Below are positions 46,892-55,529 of a stretch of 64,000 nucleotides of DNA, piece after piece. The stretch is from the NCBI RefSeq assembly GCF_904846645.1, contig NZ_CAJHBO010000004.1:62001-126000 (forward strand), read 5' to 3'. Both the position numbers and the translations under genes were made by a program. Within the stretch, counting starts at the first letter, position 1. Each line of letters begins with the position of its first letter. Source of the stretch: Psychrobacter sp. Pi2-1 (GTDB taxonomy: Bacteria > Pseudomonadota > Gammaproteobacteria > Pseudomonadales > Moraxellaceae). The notes under the pieces are model-generated. The model did not search any database, had not been told where the DNA came from, and was given only the letters and a program-made list of their open reading frames with translations.

Positions 46892-48151
46892 TTATGCCGT
46901 TAGAATACCTTTGATGATATCAAGGCCTTCTTGTAGCACTTCATCTTCAACCGTCAATGGCACCATCACACGAATGGCATTGCCATACATACCACAAGAC
47001 GCTAGTAGCAAACCTTGCTCAAATGATTTTGCTTTTAGATTGGCTGCGGCGGCTGCATCAGGTTTGCCTTCGCTATCAATCAATTCAAACGCTAGCATAG
47101 CGCCCTTATGACGGATATGACCGATACTGCTAAGGTTCAAGCCTTTTAAGAATGAAGCAATGGTATCGCCAATCTCGATACTACGCTCAAGTAAGTTTTC
47201 TTCTTCGATCACTTCCATAACAGCAAGCGCCGCCACACAAGCAAGTGGGTTACCAGAATAAGTACCGCCCAAGCCGCCTACTTGCGGCGCATCCATGATG
47301 TCAGCACGACCGATGACCGCAGAGATAGGATAACCACCCGCCAAACTCTTGGCAGTCGTCATCAAATCAGGCTCAACACCTAGCTGCTCACCTGCAAACA
47401 ACGTACCGGTTCTGGCGAAACCACACTGTACTTCGTCGAAAATAAGCACGATGCCATGCTCATCACAAATCTCGCGCAAGGCTTTAGCAAATGAAGGCGT
47501 TACCTGATGGAAACCACCCTCGCCTTGGACTGGCTCAATGATCATTGCAGCCACTTCACTAGGATCGATATCTGCTTGGAAAATCATGTCAAGGCTATGT
47601 AGCGCTTGCGCTTCTGTTACGTTCAACTCTTCTGCAGGGAACAACGCATGGAATACAGGTCCTGGCATCGGGCCAAAATTCTTTTTGTATGGTAGTACTT
47701 TGCCAGTTAGGCTCATACACATCATGGTACGACCATGCCAGCCACCAACAAAAGAAATCACGCCTGGACGACGGGTTTTAGCACGAGCAATCTTGATGCA
47801 GTTTTCGACCGCTTCTGCACCAGTGGTCAAAAAGAACGCCTTGGTATCACCGCTGATTGGGGCTTTTTCGCACAGCTTTTCTGCCAAATCCACGTAGCAC
47901 TCATAGTTGATCATTTGCGCCGCAGTGTGCGTAAATTTGTCGAGCTGCTCATGCACACGCTGAGTGATTTTTGGATGGCTGTGACCGGTGTTCAATACTG
48001 AGATACCACCGACAAAGTCGATATAACGCTTGCCTTCGATGTCCCAGATTTCTGAGTTCTTTGCTTTTTCTGCAAAGATAGGAAAGGCAACCCCAAGTCC
48101 TGTTGGTAAAACAGCTTTGCGGCGCTCAAGTAATGATTGATTGGTAGTCAT
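46892..48151 (-). CDS. gabT: 4-aminobutyrate aminotransferase
   Basis: PLP enzyme that moves the amino group of GABA (or 5-aminovalerate) to 2-oxoglutarate. ATG 48151 gives 419 residues starting MTTNQSLLERRKAVLP, with AAGGA upstream; the frame to 48208 is too long for the family. Class III aminotransferase features: FVGGISVLNTGHSHPKI, TTGAEAVENCIKIAR, LIFDEVQCGFARTG, and the PLP Lys in TTAKSLAGGYP. Downstream of gabD by 159 bases on the same strand. In pseudomonads the equivalent DavT acts on 5-aminovalerate, which fits the glutaryl-CoA genes nearby. Confidence 0.95.
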   Translation of the reverse strand: MTTNQSLLERRKAVLPTGLGVAFPIFAEKAKNSEIWDIEGKRYIDFVGGISVLNTGHSHPKITQRVHEQLDKFTHTAAQMINYECYVDLAEKLCEKAPISGDTKAFFLTTGAEAVENCIKIARAKTRRPGVISFVGGWHGRTMMCMSLTGKVLPYKKNFGPMPGPVFHALFPAEELNVTEAQALHSLDMIFQADIDPSEVAAMIIEPVQGEGGFHQVTPSFAKALREICDEHGIVLIFDEVQCGFARTGTLFAGEQLGVEPDLMTTAKSLAGGYPISAVIGRADIMDAPQVGGLGGTYSGNPLACVAALAVMEVIEEENLLERSIEIGDTIASFLKGLNLSSIGHIRHKGAMLAFELIDSEGKPDAAAAANLKAKSFEQGLLLASCGMYGNAIRVMVPLTVEDEVLQEGLDIIKGILTA

Positions 48152-48310
48152 GGGAATGTCCTTTTCTGTGTTCGTAACATAAATGCCATCTAGTGATTGG
48201 CGGTTCATTTAAGACTTAGTGATATCAAACGGTGCTTGTCTGAGATAAAACACCGTAGATACCTATTAGGTTTTGTTAAATGCTCTATTAAATACTGGGC
48301 GAGTTATTTA

Positions 48311-49774
48311 TTAGCTGATATCAGAACACCAGTATTTGGTCGTAATATAGTCTTCGATACCATATTTTGAGCCTTCACGGCCAAAGCCAGACTGCTTCAC
48401 GCCGCCAAATGGGGCAACTTCTGTAGAAATCAAACCCGTGTTATGACCGATGATGCCGTACTCTAGCCCTTCGGTCACGCGCCATGAGCGTGCATAGTCA
48501 CTACTATAGAAGTAAGCAGCCAAGCCATAAATGGTATCGTTGGCAGCACGAATCACTTCTGCTTCGTCTTTGAAAGTAAATATGGTCGCAATTGGTCCAA
48601 AGATTTCTTCAGAAGCGATATCCATATCACTGCTAATATCAGTGATAACGGTTGGGTTATACGTCAGCTCTGAGGCGTCATTGACACTACCGCCCGTGAC
48701 CAGTTTGGCACCTTTATCGATTGCGTCTTTAAGGAGGGCTTGAACTTTATCTAACGCTTTTTTGTTGATAAGCGGGCCAATATCTACGCCCTCTTCCAAG
48801 CCGTTACCGACTTTTAATTCAGCCACTTTTTTGACAAAGACGTCTAAGAACTCATCTTTGATGCTGTCTTGCACGTACACACGGTTGGCGCACACACAGG
48901 TCTGACCCGCATTACGGTATTTAGAGGCGATAAGGCCTGCAGCAGCTTTCTCAAGATCGGCATCATCAAAGACAATAAATGGCGCGTTGCCACCAAGCTC
49001 TAATGACAGCTTCTTAATAGTCGGCGCGCATTGTGCCATTAGCGTACGACCGACTTCTGTAGAGCCCGTGAACGACAGCTTATGAATACGTGCATCACCC
49101 GTTAGGATTTCACCGATAGTTGATGATTTACCCGTTACAATCTGGAGCACACCTGCAGGAATACCTGCTTGCTCTGCCAAAGCGCCCAATGCCAATGCTG
49201 AAAATGGCGTTTCGGTGGCTGGTTTGACGATAATCGTACAACCTGCTGCCATCGCCGGTGCGACTTTTCGCGTGATCATCGCGGCTGGGAAATTCCAAGG
49301 CGTAATAGCGGCACAAACACCGACTGGCTGTTTGAGCACAACATGACGTAATTGCGTACTGTTAGCAGGAATGACATCACCATAAACGCGCTTGCCTTCT
49401 TCGGCGAACCAGCGAATAAAGCTATTGGCATAACCGATTTCGCCGCGTGACTCAGTCAGCGGCTTACCTTGCTCAGCGGTCATGATAATCGCGAGATCTT
49501 CTTTATTGGCATCGATAAGATCTGCCCACTTTTGCAACAACTCGGCACGCTCTTTAGCCGTTTTTGCCGCCCAAGCAACTTGAGCTTCATGAGCAAAAGC
49601 AACCGCTTCATTGACATCTTCTGTCGTGAGGCTTGGTACAGTACCAATGAGCTCGCCGTTAAAAGGATTGTCCACATTGAGGGCTTCATTGTCACTGGAG
49701 ACATGCCAGCCGTCTTTAACGAAGCAAGATTGTTTGAGTAGGTCTGGATTTGATAACTGTAGCGTATTTGACAT
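48311..49774 (-). CDS. gabD: Succinate-semialdehyde dehydrogenase
   Basis: NADP-linked aldehyde dehydrogenase that oxidises succinate semialdehyde (or glutarate semialdehyde) made by GabT. ATG 49774 (487 residues) has AAGGAG at ideal spacing; the in-frame ATG at 49792 puts that site inside the gene. Motifs: ITPWNFPAAMITRK, FTGSTEVGRTLM, active-site Glu in LELGGNAPFIVF and nucleophile Cys in NAGQTCVCANR, then PFGGVKQSGFGREGSKYG. First gene of the gabD-gabT unit, divergent from an IclR regulator. Confidence 0.95.
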   Translation of the reverse strand: MSNTLQLSNPDLLKQSCFVKDGWHVSSDNEALNVDNPFNGELIGTVPSLTTEDVNEAVAFAHEAQVAWAAKTAKERAELLQKWADLIDANKEDLAIIMTAEQGKPLTESRGEIGYANSFIRWFAEEGKRVYGDVIPANSTQLRHVVLKQPVGVCAAITPWNFPAAMITRKVAPAMAAGCTIIVKPATETPFSALALGALAEQAGIPAGVLQIVTGKSSTIGEILTGDARIHKLSFTGSTEVGRTLMAQCAPTIKKLSLELGGNAPFIVFDDADLEKAAAGLIASKYRNAGQTCVCANRVYVQDSIKDEFLDVFVKKVAELKVGNGLEEGVDIGPLINKKALDKVQALLKDAIDKGAKLVTGGSVNDASELTYNPTVITDISSDMDIASEEIFGPIATIFTFKDEAEVIRAANDTIYGLAAYFYSSDYARSWRVTEGLEYGIIGHNTGLISTEVAPFGGVKQSGFGREGSKYGIEDYITTKYWCSDIS

Positions 49775-49859
49775 GTTGACGCTCCTTGTCATATAGGGGT
49801 ATGTGTATGAGAATGGATATAGCCTGAGCTATTAAATAATTATTGATAATTGTTTTTTT

Positions 49860-49875
49860 GTTCAATATACTGAAC
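49860..49875. promoter_or_regulatory. Candidate IclR-type operator between gabD and iclR-like gene
   Basis: Imperfect 16-base palindrome GTTCAATATACTGAAC (14 of 16 positions symmetric), similar in form to GTTCG-N-CGAAC sites of IclR-family regulators. On the minus strand its TTGAAC could be the -35 of gabD. Confidence 0.45.
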
Positions 49876-49996
49876 GTGTATTCTATATACGAGACATCAT
49901 TATAAGAACGATATGTCGCGATTTGCAACCCTTAATCTCATTATTTTAGAAATTATCTTGTACTTTTTCATTTTATTTCACTTTTATAGGTTACTT

Positions 49997-50767
49997 ATGA
50001 GCTCGACTGCCGTGCCTGCGCTAGACAAAACCTTTCAGATTTTGGACTTGATTACCGATAGCTCACAGCCTCTGACAGCGGCTCATATCGCAAAAGAGCT
50101 TGGGCTACCGCGTAGCTCCACTCACAACATTTTGCAGAGTCTATTGACCAAGCATGTCATTTACAAAGACCCTGAAAGCCGTTTTTATTTGGGTTCATAT
50201 TTGATGTACTGGGCAGGCAAGTACGAGCAGCAGCAAGGCGTGGTGCAGTTGTTTAAAGATTTGATTGTGCAGTATCCGGTACTTCTTCAGCACACAGTGA
50301 CCTTGTCAAAACTTGATTTGGGCGAAGTGGTATTTTTGGCTTGTCATGAGTCACCTGCACCGCTTGGCTTTACTTTTCGAGCAGGCGTTCGCGTACCTGC
50401 CGTATTTTCTGCGACAGGCAAAGCCATGCTATCCACGTTGTCGATGGACAGCATCAAATCATTGTATAAAGATACGTTTCCAATGCCGATGACCCAGCAT
50501 GGGGTCAAGAATTTTACCGATTTGGCAACTGAGCTTGCGGTGATACAAGAAAGCCGAGTGTCTCTCGATGATGGACAATTGCGCGATGGAATGTACTGCT
50601 TGGGCACTTATATTCGTAATGCGTCAGGCAATGCGGTTGCTGGTATGGCCGTGAGTTTTTTGCAAGGAGAGTATGAGTCTAAACGGGCTGAGGTCAGTGC
50701 GGTATTGATTGAATTGGCCGAGCAAATCGAGCAGCATTTAGGCTTCAATCCTAACGCTGAAAGGTAG
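49997..50767 (+). CDS. IclR-family transcription regulator (gab side)
   Basis: 256 residues from ATG 49997 (MSSTAVPALDKTFQILD). The preceding open frame from 49913 adds a hydrophobic stretch not expected in this family. N-terminal winged helix (about 8-70: LTAAHIAKELGLPRSSTHNILQ) and C-terminal IclR effector domain (about 80-250: FRAGVRVPAVFSATGKAMLS, DGMYCLGTYIRNASGNAVAG). Divergent from gabD-gabT, so the likely target is that operon, with a C4/C5 catabolite as effector (inference). Confidence 0.9.
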   Translation: MSSTAVPALDKTFQILDLITDSSQPLTAAHIAKELGLPRSSTHNILQSLLTKHVIYKDPESRFYLGSYLMYWAGKYEQQQGVVQLFKDLIVQYPVLLQHTVTLSKLDLGEVVFLACHESPAPLGFTFRAGVRVPAVFSATGKAMLSTLSMDSIKSLYKDTFPMPMTQHGVKNFTDLATELAVIQESRVSLDDGQLRDGMYCLGTYIRNASGNAVAGMAVSFLQGEYESKRAEVSAVLIELAEQIEQHLGFNPNAER

Positions 50768-50780
50768 CGTTAGGATTGAA
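50744..50780. repeat. Perfect 14-bp inverted repeat across the IclR stop codon
   Basis: TTCAATCCTAACGC (50744-50757) and GCGTTAGGATTGAA (50767-50780), 9-base loop, no T-run. It may stop or protect the convergent transcripts. Confidence 0.6.
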
Positions 50781-50820
50781 TATCAGTGCAGGTCTAAAAA
50801 ATATAAACCAAAAAACTCTG

Positions 50821-52038
50821 TTAAACGACCCCATCGGCTTTTAGTTTAGCAATCATCTCACTGTCATAACCTAAATCAGCAAGCGTACTATCAGTGTGTT
50901 CGCTTAACTGCGGTGGCGGCGTACGATAGCTGACTGGTGATGCGGATAACTTAATAGGGTTACCAAGTGCGCGTACTGGACTGCCTTGCTCGGTGAAATT
51001 AACAATCATATTCCTCGCTTGCGCTTGCGGCATGGCCAAGGCTTCAGCCACATTATGAATCGCGCCGCATGGAATACCTGCCTGATCTAAAACCTCTAGC
51101 CAATAGGTACGTGGTTGCTCAGAAAATTTCTTGCTCAGCGCACCGCACAGCAGTTCGCGATTGGCAACGCGTTGTGGATTGGTCGCAAAGCGCTCATCGG
51201 TATGCCAATCGACTGAGAGTACGTCACACAGTTTGGCAAACTGACTGTCATTACCACAGGCTAAAATAAAGTGCTGCTCACCCTCGCCAGCAAATACTTG
51301 ATACGGCACGATATTAGGATGCTGATTGCCTAGCCTTGGCGGTATCTTATCTGAGGCCAAATGATTCATACCGACATTGGCTAGCATGGCGAGCGCGCTA
51401 TCGAGCAACGCCACATCGACATGTTGACCAACACCCGTATTTTGACGTGCCAGTAGTGCCGCTTGAATACCAATGGTCAACTGCAAACCTGCAAACAAAT
51501 CAACCACTGCGACACCAACTTTGTGCGGCTCGCCATCGCTTGGACCCGTGATACTCATCAGACCTGACAGACCTTGGATAATATAATCGTAACCAGGGCG
51601 TTTGGCATCGGGACCTGTCTGCCCAAACCCTGTCAATGACGCATAAATCAGACGCGGATTGTCTTGTTTTAAGCTGTCATAATCCAAGCCATATTTTTTC
51701 AGACCACCGACTTTGAAGTTTTCGACCAAAATATCACTGTCAGCGATTAGCTGTTTAATAATGGTTTGCCCTATTGGCGTAGTGATATCTACCGTCAGTG
51801 ATTTTTTATTGCGGTTAATCGTAGCGTAATAAGCGGAGGTGTCATCGCTGAATGTTGGCGGTGCCCAATGACGCGTTTCATCACCGATATGTGGACGCTC
51901 AACCTTGATAACTTCGGCACCCAGATCAGCAAGTACTTGGGTACAAGAAGGCCCTGCCAACACTCTCGATAAATCAAGCACTTTGATACCATGCAATGCG
52001 CCCTTTGGCATATTAGCCATATCAATCATATCTGTCAT
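50821..52038 (-). CDS. Family III CoA-transferase, probable glutaryl-CoA transferase
   Basis: CaiB/BaiF-type CoA-transferase, 405 residues. VLDLSRVLAGPSCTQVLADLGAEVIKVE (seen as its conserved parts VLDLSRVLAGP and GAEVIKVERP), then YASLTGFGQTGP, and the catalytic Asp in RPGYDYIIQG. GGGAAG precedes ATG 52038. It lies downstream of glutaryl-CoA dehydrogenase on the same strand, as in the gcdH-gcdG pair of pseudomonads, so transfer of CoA to glutarate is the likely reaction. A terminator and a large inverted repeat separate it from gcdH. Confidence 0.87.
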   Translation of the reverse strand: MTDMIDMANMPKGALHGIKVLDLSRVLAGPSCTQVLADLGAEVIKVERPHIGDETRHWAPPTFSDDTSAYYATINRNKKSLTVDITTPIGQTIIKQLIADSDILVENFKVGGLKKYGLDYDSLKQDNPRLIYASLTGFGQTGPDAKRPGYDYIIQGLSGLMSITGPSDGEPHKVGVAVVDLFAGLQLTIGIQAALLARQNTGVGQHVDVALLDSALAMLANVGMNHLASDKIPPRLGNQHPNIVPYQVFAGEGEQHFILACGNDSQFAKLCDVLSVDWHTDERFATNPQRVANRELLCGALSKKFSEQPRTYWLEVLDQAGIPCGAIHNVAEALAMPQAQARNMIVNFTEQGSPVRALGNPIKLSASPVSYRTPPPQLSEHTDSTLADLGYDSEMIAKLKADGVV

Positions 52039-52085
52039 GAGCTTCCCTTACTCTGTCGCGTATTTTGCGACTTTTAATCATAAAA

Positions 52086-52132
52086 TTGTTATTCATGATT
52101 TAGCTATTTAACCGTTGAATCATGAATAACAA
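52086..52132. repeat. Perfect 15-bp inverted repeat upstream of the CoA-transferase
   Basis: TTGTTATTCATGATT (52086-52100) and AATCATGAATAACAA (52118-52132), 17 bases apart; on the minus strand followed by TTTTA. Either a second weak terminator/attenuator or an operator in the CoA-transferase leader. Confidence 0.6.
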
Positions 52133-52135
52133 CTG

Positions 52136-52192
52136 AAAAACGTACGCTACTGTTAATGCTCTTTTGATAAAAAGCCAAGCAGTAACGTACGT
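52136..52192 (-). terminator. Terminator of gcdH
   Basis: 13-bp arms ACGTACGtTACTG/CAGTAgCGTACGT with one mismatch, 27-base loop, then five Ts on the minus strand. Confidence 0.65.
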
Positions 52193-52233
52193 CATAAAAT
52201 ACAGTTGTACCAAAAATTATTAGCTAAAAATTC

Positions 52234-53418
52234 TTAAAAGAACGCTTGAATGCCTGTCTGTGCACGGCCTAGGATAAGCGCATGAATATCATGTGTACCC
52301 TCGTAAGTGTTGACGGCTTCCAAGTTCATCACGTGGCGGATGATATGGAACTCATCAGAGATACCGTTACCGCCATGCATATCACGAGCGATACGTGCGA
52401 TATCCAGTGCCTTACCACAGTTATTACGTTTAATGAGTGAGATCATTTCAGGCGCTGCATTGTCTTCATCCATCAAACGACCCACGCGTAGCGCCGCTTG
52501 TAGACCTAATGTGATTTCTGTCTGCATATTGGCAAGCTTTAACTGTACCAGCTGCGTTGCGGCTAGCGGACGACCAAACTGCTTACGATCGAGCGTATAC
52601 TGACGAGCTGCTTTCCAGCAGAATTCAGCCGCACCCATCGAACCCCAAGCGATACCATAACGGGCTTTATTTAAGCAGCCAAATGGTCCTTTTAGGCCAC
52701 GGATATCTGGGAAAGCATTGGCTTCAGGAACGAATACTTTGTCCATGACAATCTCACCCGTGACTGATGCACGTAATGAGAATTTGCCTTCGATTTTCGG
52801 TGCTGATAACCCTTTCATGCCTTTGTCTAAAACAAAACCGCGAATCTCGCCAGCATCATCTTTTGCCCACACGACAAACACGTCAGCGATAGGACTATTG
52901 GTGATCCACATTTTATTACCCGTCAGCTCATAACCGCCATCTACAGCGCGTGCACGAGTCGACATCGATGAAGGATCAGATCCTGAATCAGGCTCCGTCA
53001 GACCAAAGCAGCCAACATACTCACCCGAAGCAAGCTTAGGCAAATAACGCTCTCTTTGCTCTTCAGTACCGTACGCCCAAATAGGATGCATAACCAAGCT
53101 TGACTGCACGCTCATCGCTGAACGGTAGCCCGAATCAACCGCTTCCACTTCCTTGGCAATCAGACCATAGGCAACACTCGATAAACCAGCACAACCATAA
53201 CCTTCAATCGTGACACCCAGCAAACCCATTTCACCCATTTGACGCATGATATTACGATCAAAATTCTCGTTGCGATTGGCCTCAACAATGCCCGGCATCA
53301 GCTCTTTTTGAAAAAACTGACGGGCGCTGTCTGTGACCATGCGTTCTTCTTCAGTGAGCTGGTCACGTAGTAAAAAAGGATCTTCCCAATCAAAGCGTGG
53401 GCTGGTAGATGTTGCCAT
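52234..53418 (-). CDS. gcdH: Glutaryl-CoA dehydrogenase
   Basis: Acyl-CoA dehydrogenase-fold flavoenzyme that oxidises and decarboxylates glutaryl-CoA to crotonyl-CoA in lysine/glutarate catabolism. ATG 53418 gives 394 residues beginning [17 protein letters not shown], with AAGGAG upstream. Motifs: [51 protein letters not shown], and the catalytic Glu373 in [16 protein letters not shown]. The Arg and Ser residues of the GCD subgroup ([11 protein letters not shown]) are present. Divergent from an IclR regulator. Confidence 0.95.
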   Translation of the reverse strand: MATSTSPRFDWEDPFLLRDQLTEEERMVTDSARQFFQKELMPGIVEANRNENFDRNIMRQMGEMGLLGVTIEGYGCAGLSSVAYGLIAKEVEAVDSGYRSAMSVQSSLVMHPIWAYGTEEQRERYLPKLASGEYVGCFGLTEPDSGSDPSSMSTRARAVDGGYELTGNKMWITNSPIADVFVVWAKDDAGEIRGFVLDKGMKGLSAPKIEGKFSLRASVTGEIVMDKVFVPEANAFPDIRGLKGPFGCLNKARYGIAWGSMGAAEFCWKAARQYTLDRKQFGRPLAATQLVQLKLANMQTEITLGLQAALRVGRLMDEDNAAPEMISLIKRNNCGKALDIARIARDMHGGNGISDEFHIIRHVMNLEAVNTYEGTHDIHALILGRAQTGIQAFF

Positions 53419-53434
53419 GTGGATCTCCTTGGTA

Positions 53435-53451
53435 TCAGTCATCCTGACTGA
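53435..53451. promoter_or_regulatory. Palindrome at the gcdH leader
   Basis: TCAGTCA-TCC-TGACTGA, perfect 7-bp arms, 17 bases upstream of the gcdH ATG. Possible operator or leader hairpin. Confidence 0.4.
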
Positions 53452-53512
53452 CGAATAGTGATTGATACATCATTTGGTCTAACAAGTCATTGACTTTGTC
53501 ATTCCGCTGTGC

Positions 53513-53525
53513 GAAACTTAGTTTC
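53513..53525. promoter_or_regulatory. Palindrome in the gcdH/IclR divergent region
   Basis: GAAACT-T-AGTTTC, perfect 13-base palindrome about midway between the divergent starts; plausible IclR-family operator. Confidence 0.4.
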
Positions 53526-53609
53526 ATAATGTAAAACCATTAAAGCAAACTTTCGCTGCGCTGTAAACCTTTATCAAAAAATATCGCCATCAAAAGAGAT
53601 AGGAATAAA

Positions 53610-54437
53610 ATGACAAAACCATCATCGACAGCTACGCCATTATTAGAACGCATGCATGGCGTTATGAGTCAGAGCAAAGAAGAGAACGACCGACAGTTTG
53701 TGACAGCATTGGGACGGGGACTGATCATACTGGCGGCTTTTGAGCATCATGAACGGCTCACCCATCAGCAGCTATGTCAGATGACAGATCTACCAAAAGC
53801 AACCATTACTCGCCTTATCCATACCTTAACCACGCTTGGGTTTTTACGAACGAATGATTATGGCCAGTATCAATTGGGCAGTAGTGCTGTACGGCTAAGT
53901 GCTACCGCTTGGAGTCGCCATGATATGGTCGCAGCGGCTGAGCCTTTACTGCGACAGTTTGCTAGTGAGAATGAAGTATCGGTGAATTTGGCTACCGAAG
54001 TCGAAGGAGAGATGCGCTATCACGCCTGCTGTCGTAGCCCCGCTCGCCTATCGGTCAACTTACAAGTTGGCTCAGCAGTTCCAGTGGCACGCACTGCTAT
54101 CGGACGCGCTTTTTATGCGGTAAGTACGCAAGCGAGACAGGCTGTCATCATTAAAAATCTACAAGAGAATTTGTCTACCGAGGATTATAACCACGCACAA
54201 ACTGCCCTAGCCAATGCGGCAGAGCATTATGAAAAATACGGCTATACCGTGTCTGATGGGGAGTTTTCTACCGATATATTGGCCGTCGCGGTTGGGGTAT
54301 ATGATGTTGCAACGGGGCAATATACGTATTCGCTCAATGCCAGTGTGCCAAGTGCAAACTGGAAAGCGGACGACTATGCGGTGATGATAGTGCCAAAATT
54401 GCAGGCGTTGGCGGAGCGGATTGGTGGTGGGGTTTAA
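53610..54437 (+). CDS. IclR-family transcription regulator (gcdH side)
   Basis: 275 residues, ATG 53610 with AGGA upstream. About 28 extra N-terminal residues precede the winged helix (about 28-90: VTALGRGLIILAAFEHH, DLPKATITRLIHTLTTLGFL). The effector domain (about 105-270) contains HACCRSPARLSVNLQVGSAVPVARTAIGRAF and ILAVAVGVYD. The divergent position makes it the probable regulator of gcdH, perhaps responding to glutarate or a CoA ester; inference only. Confidence 0.9.
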   Translation: MTKPSSTATPLLERMHGVMSQSKEENDRQFVTALGRGLIILAAFEHHERLTHQQLCQMTDLPKATITRLIHTLTTLGFLRTNDYGQYQLGSSAVRLSATAWSRHDMVAAAEPLLRQFASENEVSVNLATEVEGEMRYHACCRSPARLSVNLQVGSAVPVARTAIGRAFYAVSTQARQAVIIKNLQENLSTEDYNHAQTALANAAEHYEKYGYTVSDGEFSTDILAVAVGVYDVATGQYTYSLNASVPSANWKADDYAVMIVPKLQALAERIGGGV

Positions 54438-54512
54438 AACAGTAATATGGTGAAGATATAAGCCTTCTAGCCAGTCATAATGCTTTTCTATTGATATAGG
54501 ATAAAGGGCTGG

Positions 54513-55511
54513 TCAATTGGCTGGCTCTTTAGCGTCTAATACCCACACGGCATCGTGTCCAACAAAATACGTATGATGGTCCGCCACTTCTATGTTATAG
54601 ACATAGTCTTCATAAGGATTGGGGCAGACATCGTTATAGCGTCGCATCTGCTCATGGATACTTTCTTCTGTTAATCCCATTGAATCGCCATACTTTTTGA
54701 TACTGGCTAAAGCTTTTTTGAATAAACCTTCATCACCAATTCTATTTTCTTTGATTATTTTTCCCTCAAAGATTAGAGGTGAGTGCATCTCTCTTACAAA
54801 CCTTTCTGCACTATGTGTCTTAGGCGCTATGTCTTGACGTAATCTTACATTCAATGTTTTATAAAGATCAGGGTCTATAATAAAGGGTGCCTTTTCATTG
54901 ATGAGCAACTTGGCATCAGAAGTTTGCAGATTGACAGTTTTGATTTCTTCTTTGAACGCTTCTTCTGTATTGGCTAAACTGACAAACTGGTAGCCATCAT
55001 CCGTAAATTTCACAAACTGAACCAGACCATCTGTCTCCCATAAGTCATGTTCCTCAATACTTTGAGTATACGCTGTACCTTCAGGGAAGTTAGGTAAGGT
55101 GCGTACAGGGATAAACGAGTAATCATCAAGTGCAATCGTATCACCATGAGCAGACGTTAGATATCCAGCTGGTAAACGCTCCGCCGATAACCACTCACCC
55201 TCTAAATCTTCAGGCTGCCGAGTTACCCAAAATGGGTGGTTGCTGGTACATAAGATATAGTTTCTACCCTTCTCACCTTGCTTGGCTACCGTTTCGTTAA
55301 AGTATTCAACTTTAAAGATTCTTTCCTTTTTCGGGGATGTAAACGTACTTATGACAGGCTTATACTCTATATCACCGCTACCATCTTCAGGCTTGAAGAG
55401 TACAGGCTTTGATAAAATTAAGTCGCCCACTTTGATATCTTGGATTGGCACTAGACCCTTATCCGTATGTACCAATGTACCTGCGACAAATCCTGGAACG
55501 TTTTTATTCAT
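54513..55511 (-). CDS. Stand-alone Hint-domain protein 1, degenerate catalytic ends
   Basis: 332 residues. The HintN start is VPGFVAGTLVHTDKGLVPIQ, where the expected first Cys of active Hint/intein domains is Gly7. The block-B type motif CTSNHPFWV keeps His92. The C-terminal block is YVYNIEVADHHTYFVG (His313) and ends VWVLD, with Asp326 where active domains have the terminal Asn (VHN). The centre (about 115-300) is unlike the two neighbours. Hint domains normally cut or splice; here cleavage seems lost. No signal peptide or toxin domain is attached. Third gene of a three-Hint unit, 18 bases after Hint 2. Function unknown. Confidence 0.82.
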   Translation of the reverse strand: MNKNVPGFVAGTLVHTDKGLVPIQDIKVGDLILSKPVLFKPEDGSGDIEYKPVISTFTSPKKERIFKVEYFNETVAKQGEKGRNYILCTSNHPFWVTRQPEDLEGEWLSAERLPAGYLTSAHGDTIALDDYSFIPVRTLPNFPEGTAYTQSIEEHDLWETDGLVQFVKFTDDGYQFVSLANTEEAFKEEIKTVNLQTSDAKLLINEKAPFIIDPDLYKTLNVRLRQDIAPKTHSAERFVREMHSPLIFEGKIIKENRIGDEGLFKKALASIKKYGDSMGLTEESIHEQMRRYNDVCPNPYEDYVYNIEVADHHTYFVGHDAVWVLDAKEPAN

Positions 55512-55529
55512 ATTATCAACTCACTGAGA

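Noticed and set aside
49913-49996. Hydrophobic N-terminal extension of the IclR regulator, as a membrane anchor
   Set aside because: IclR proteins lack it, and ATG 49997 gives a normal start; the hydrophobic residues come from A+T-rich promoter DNA.
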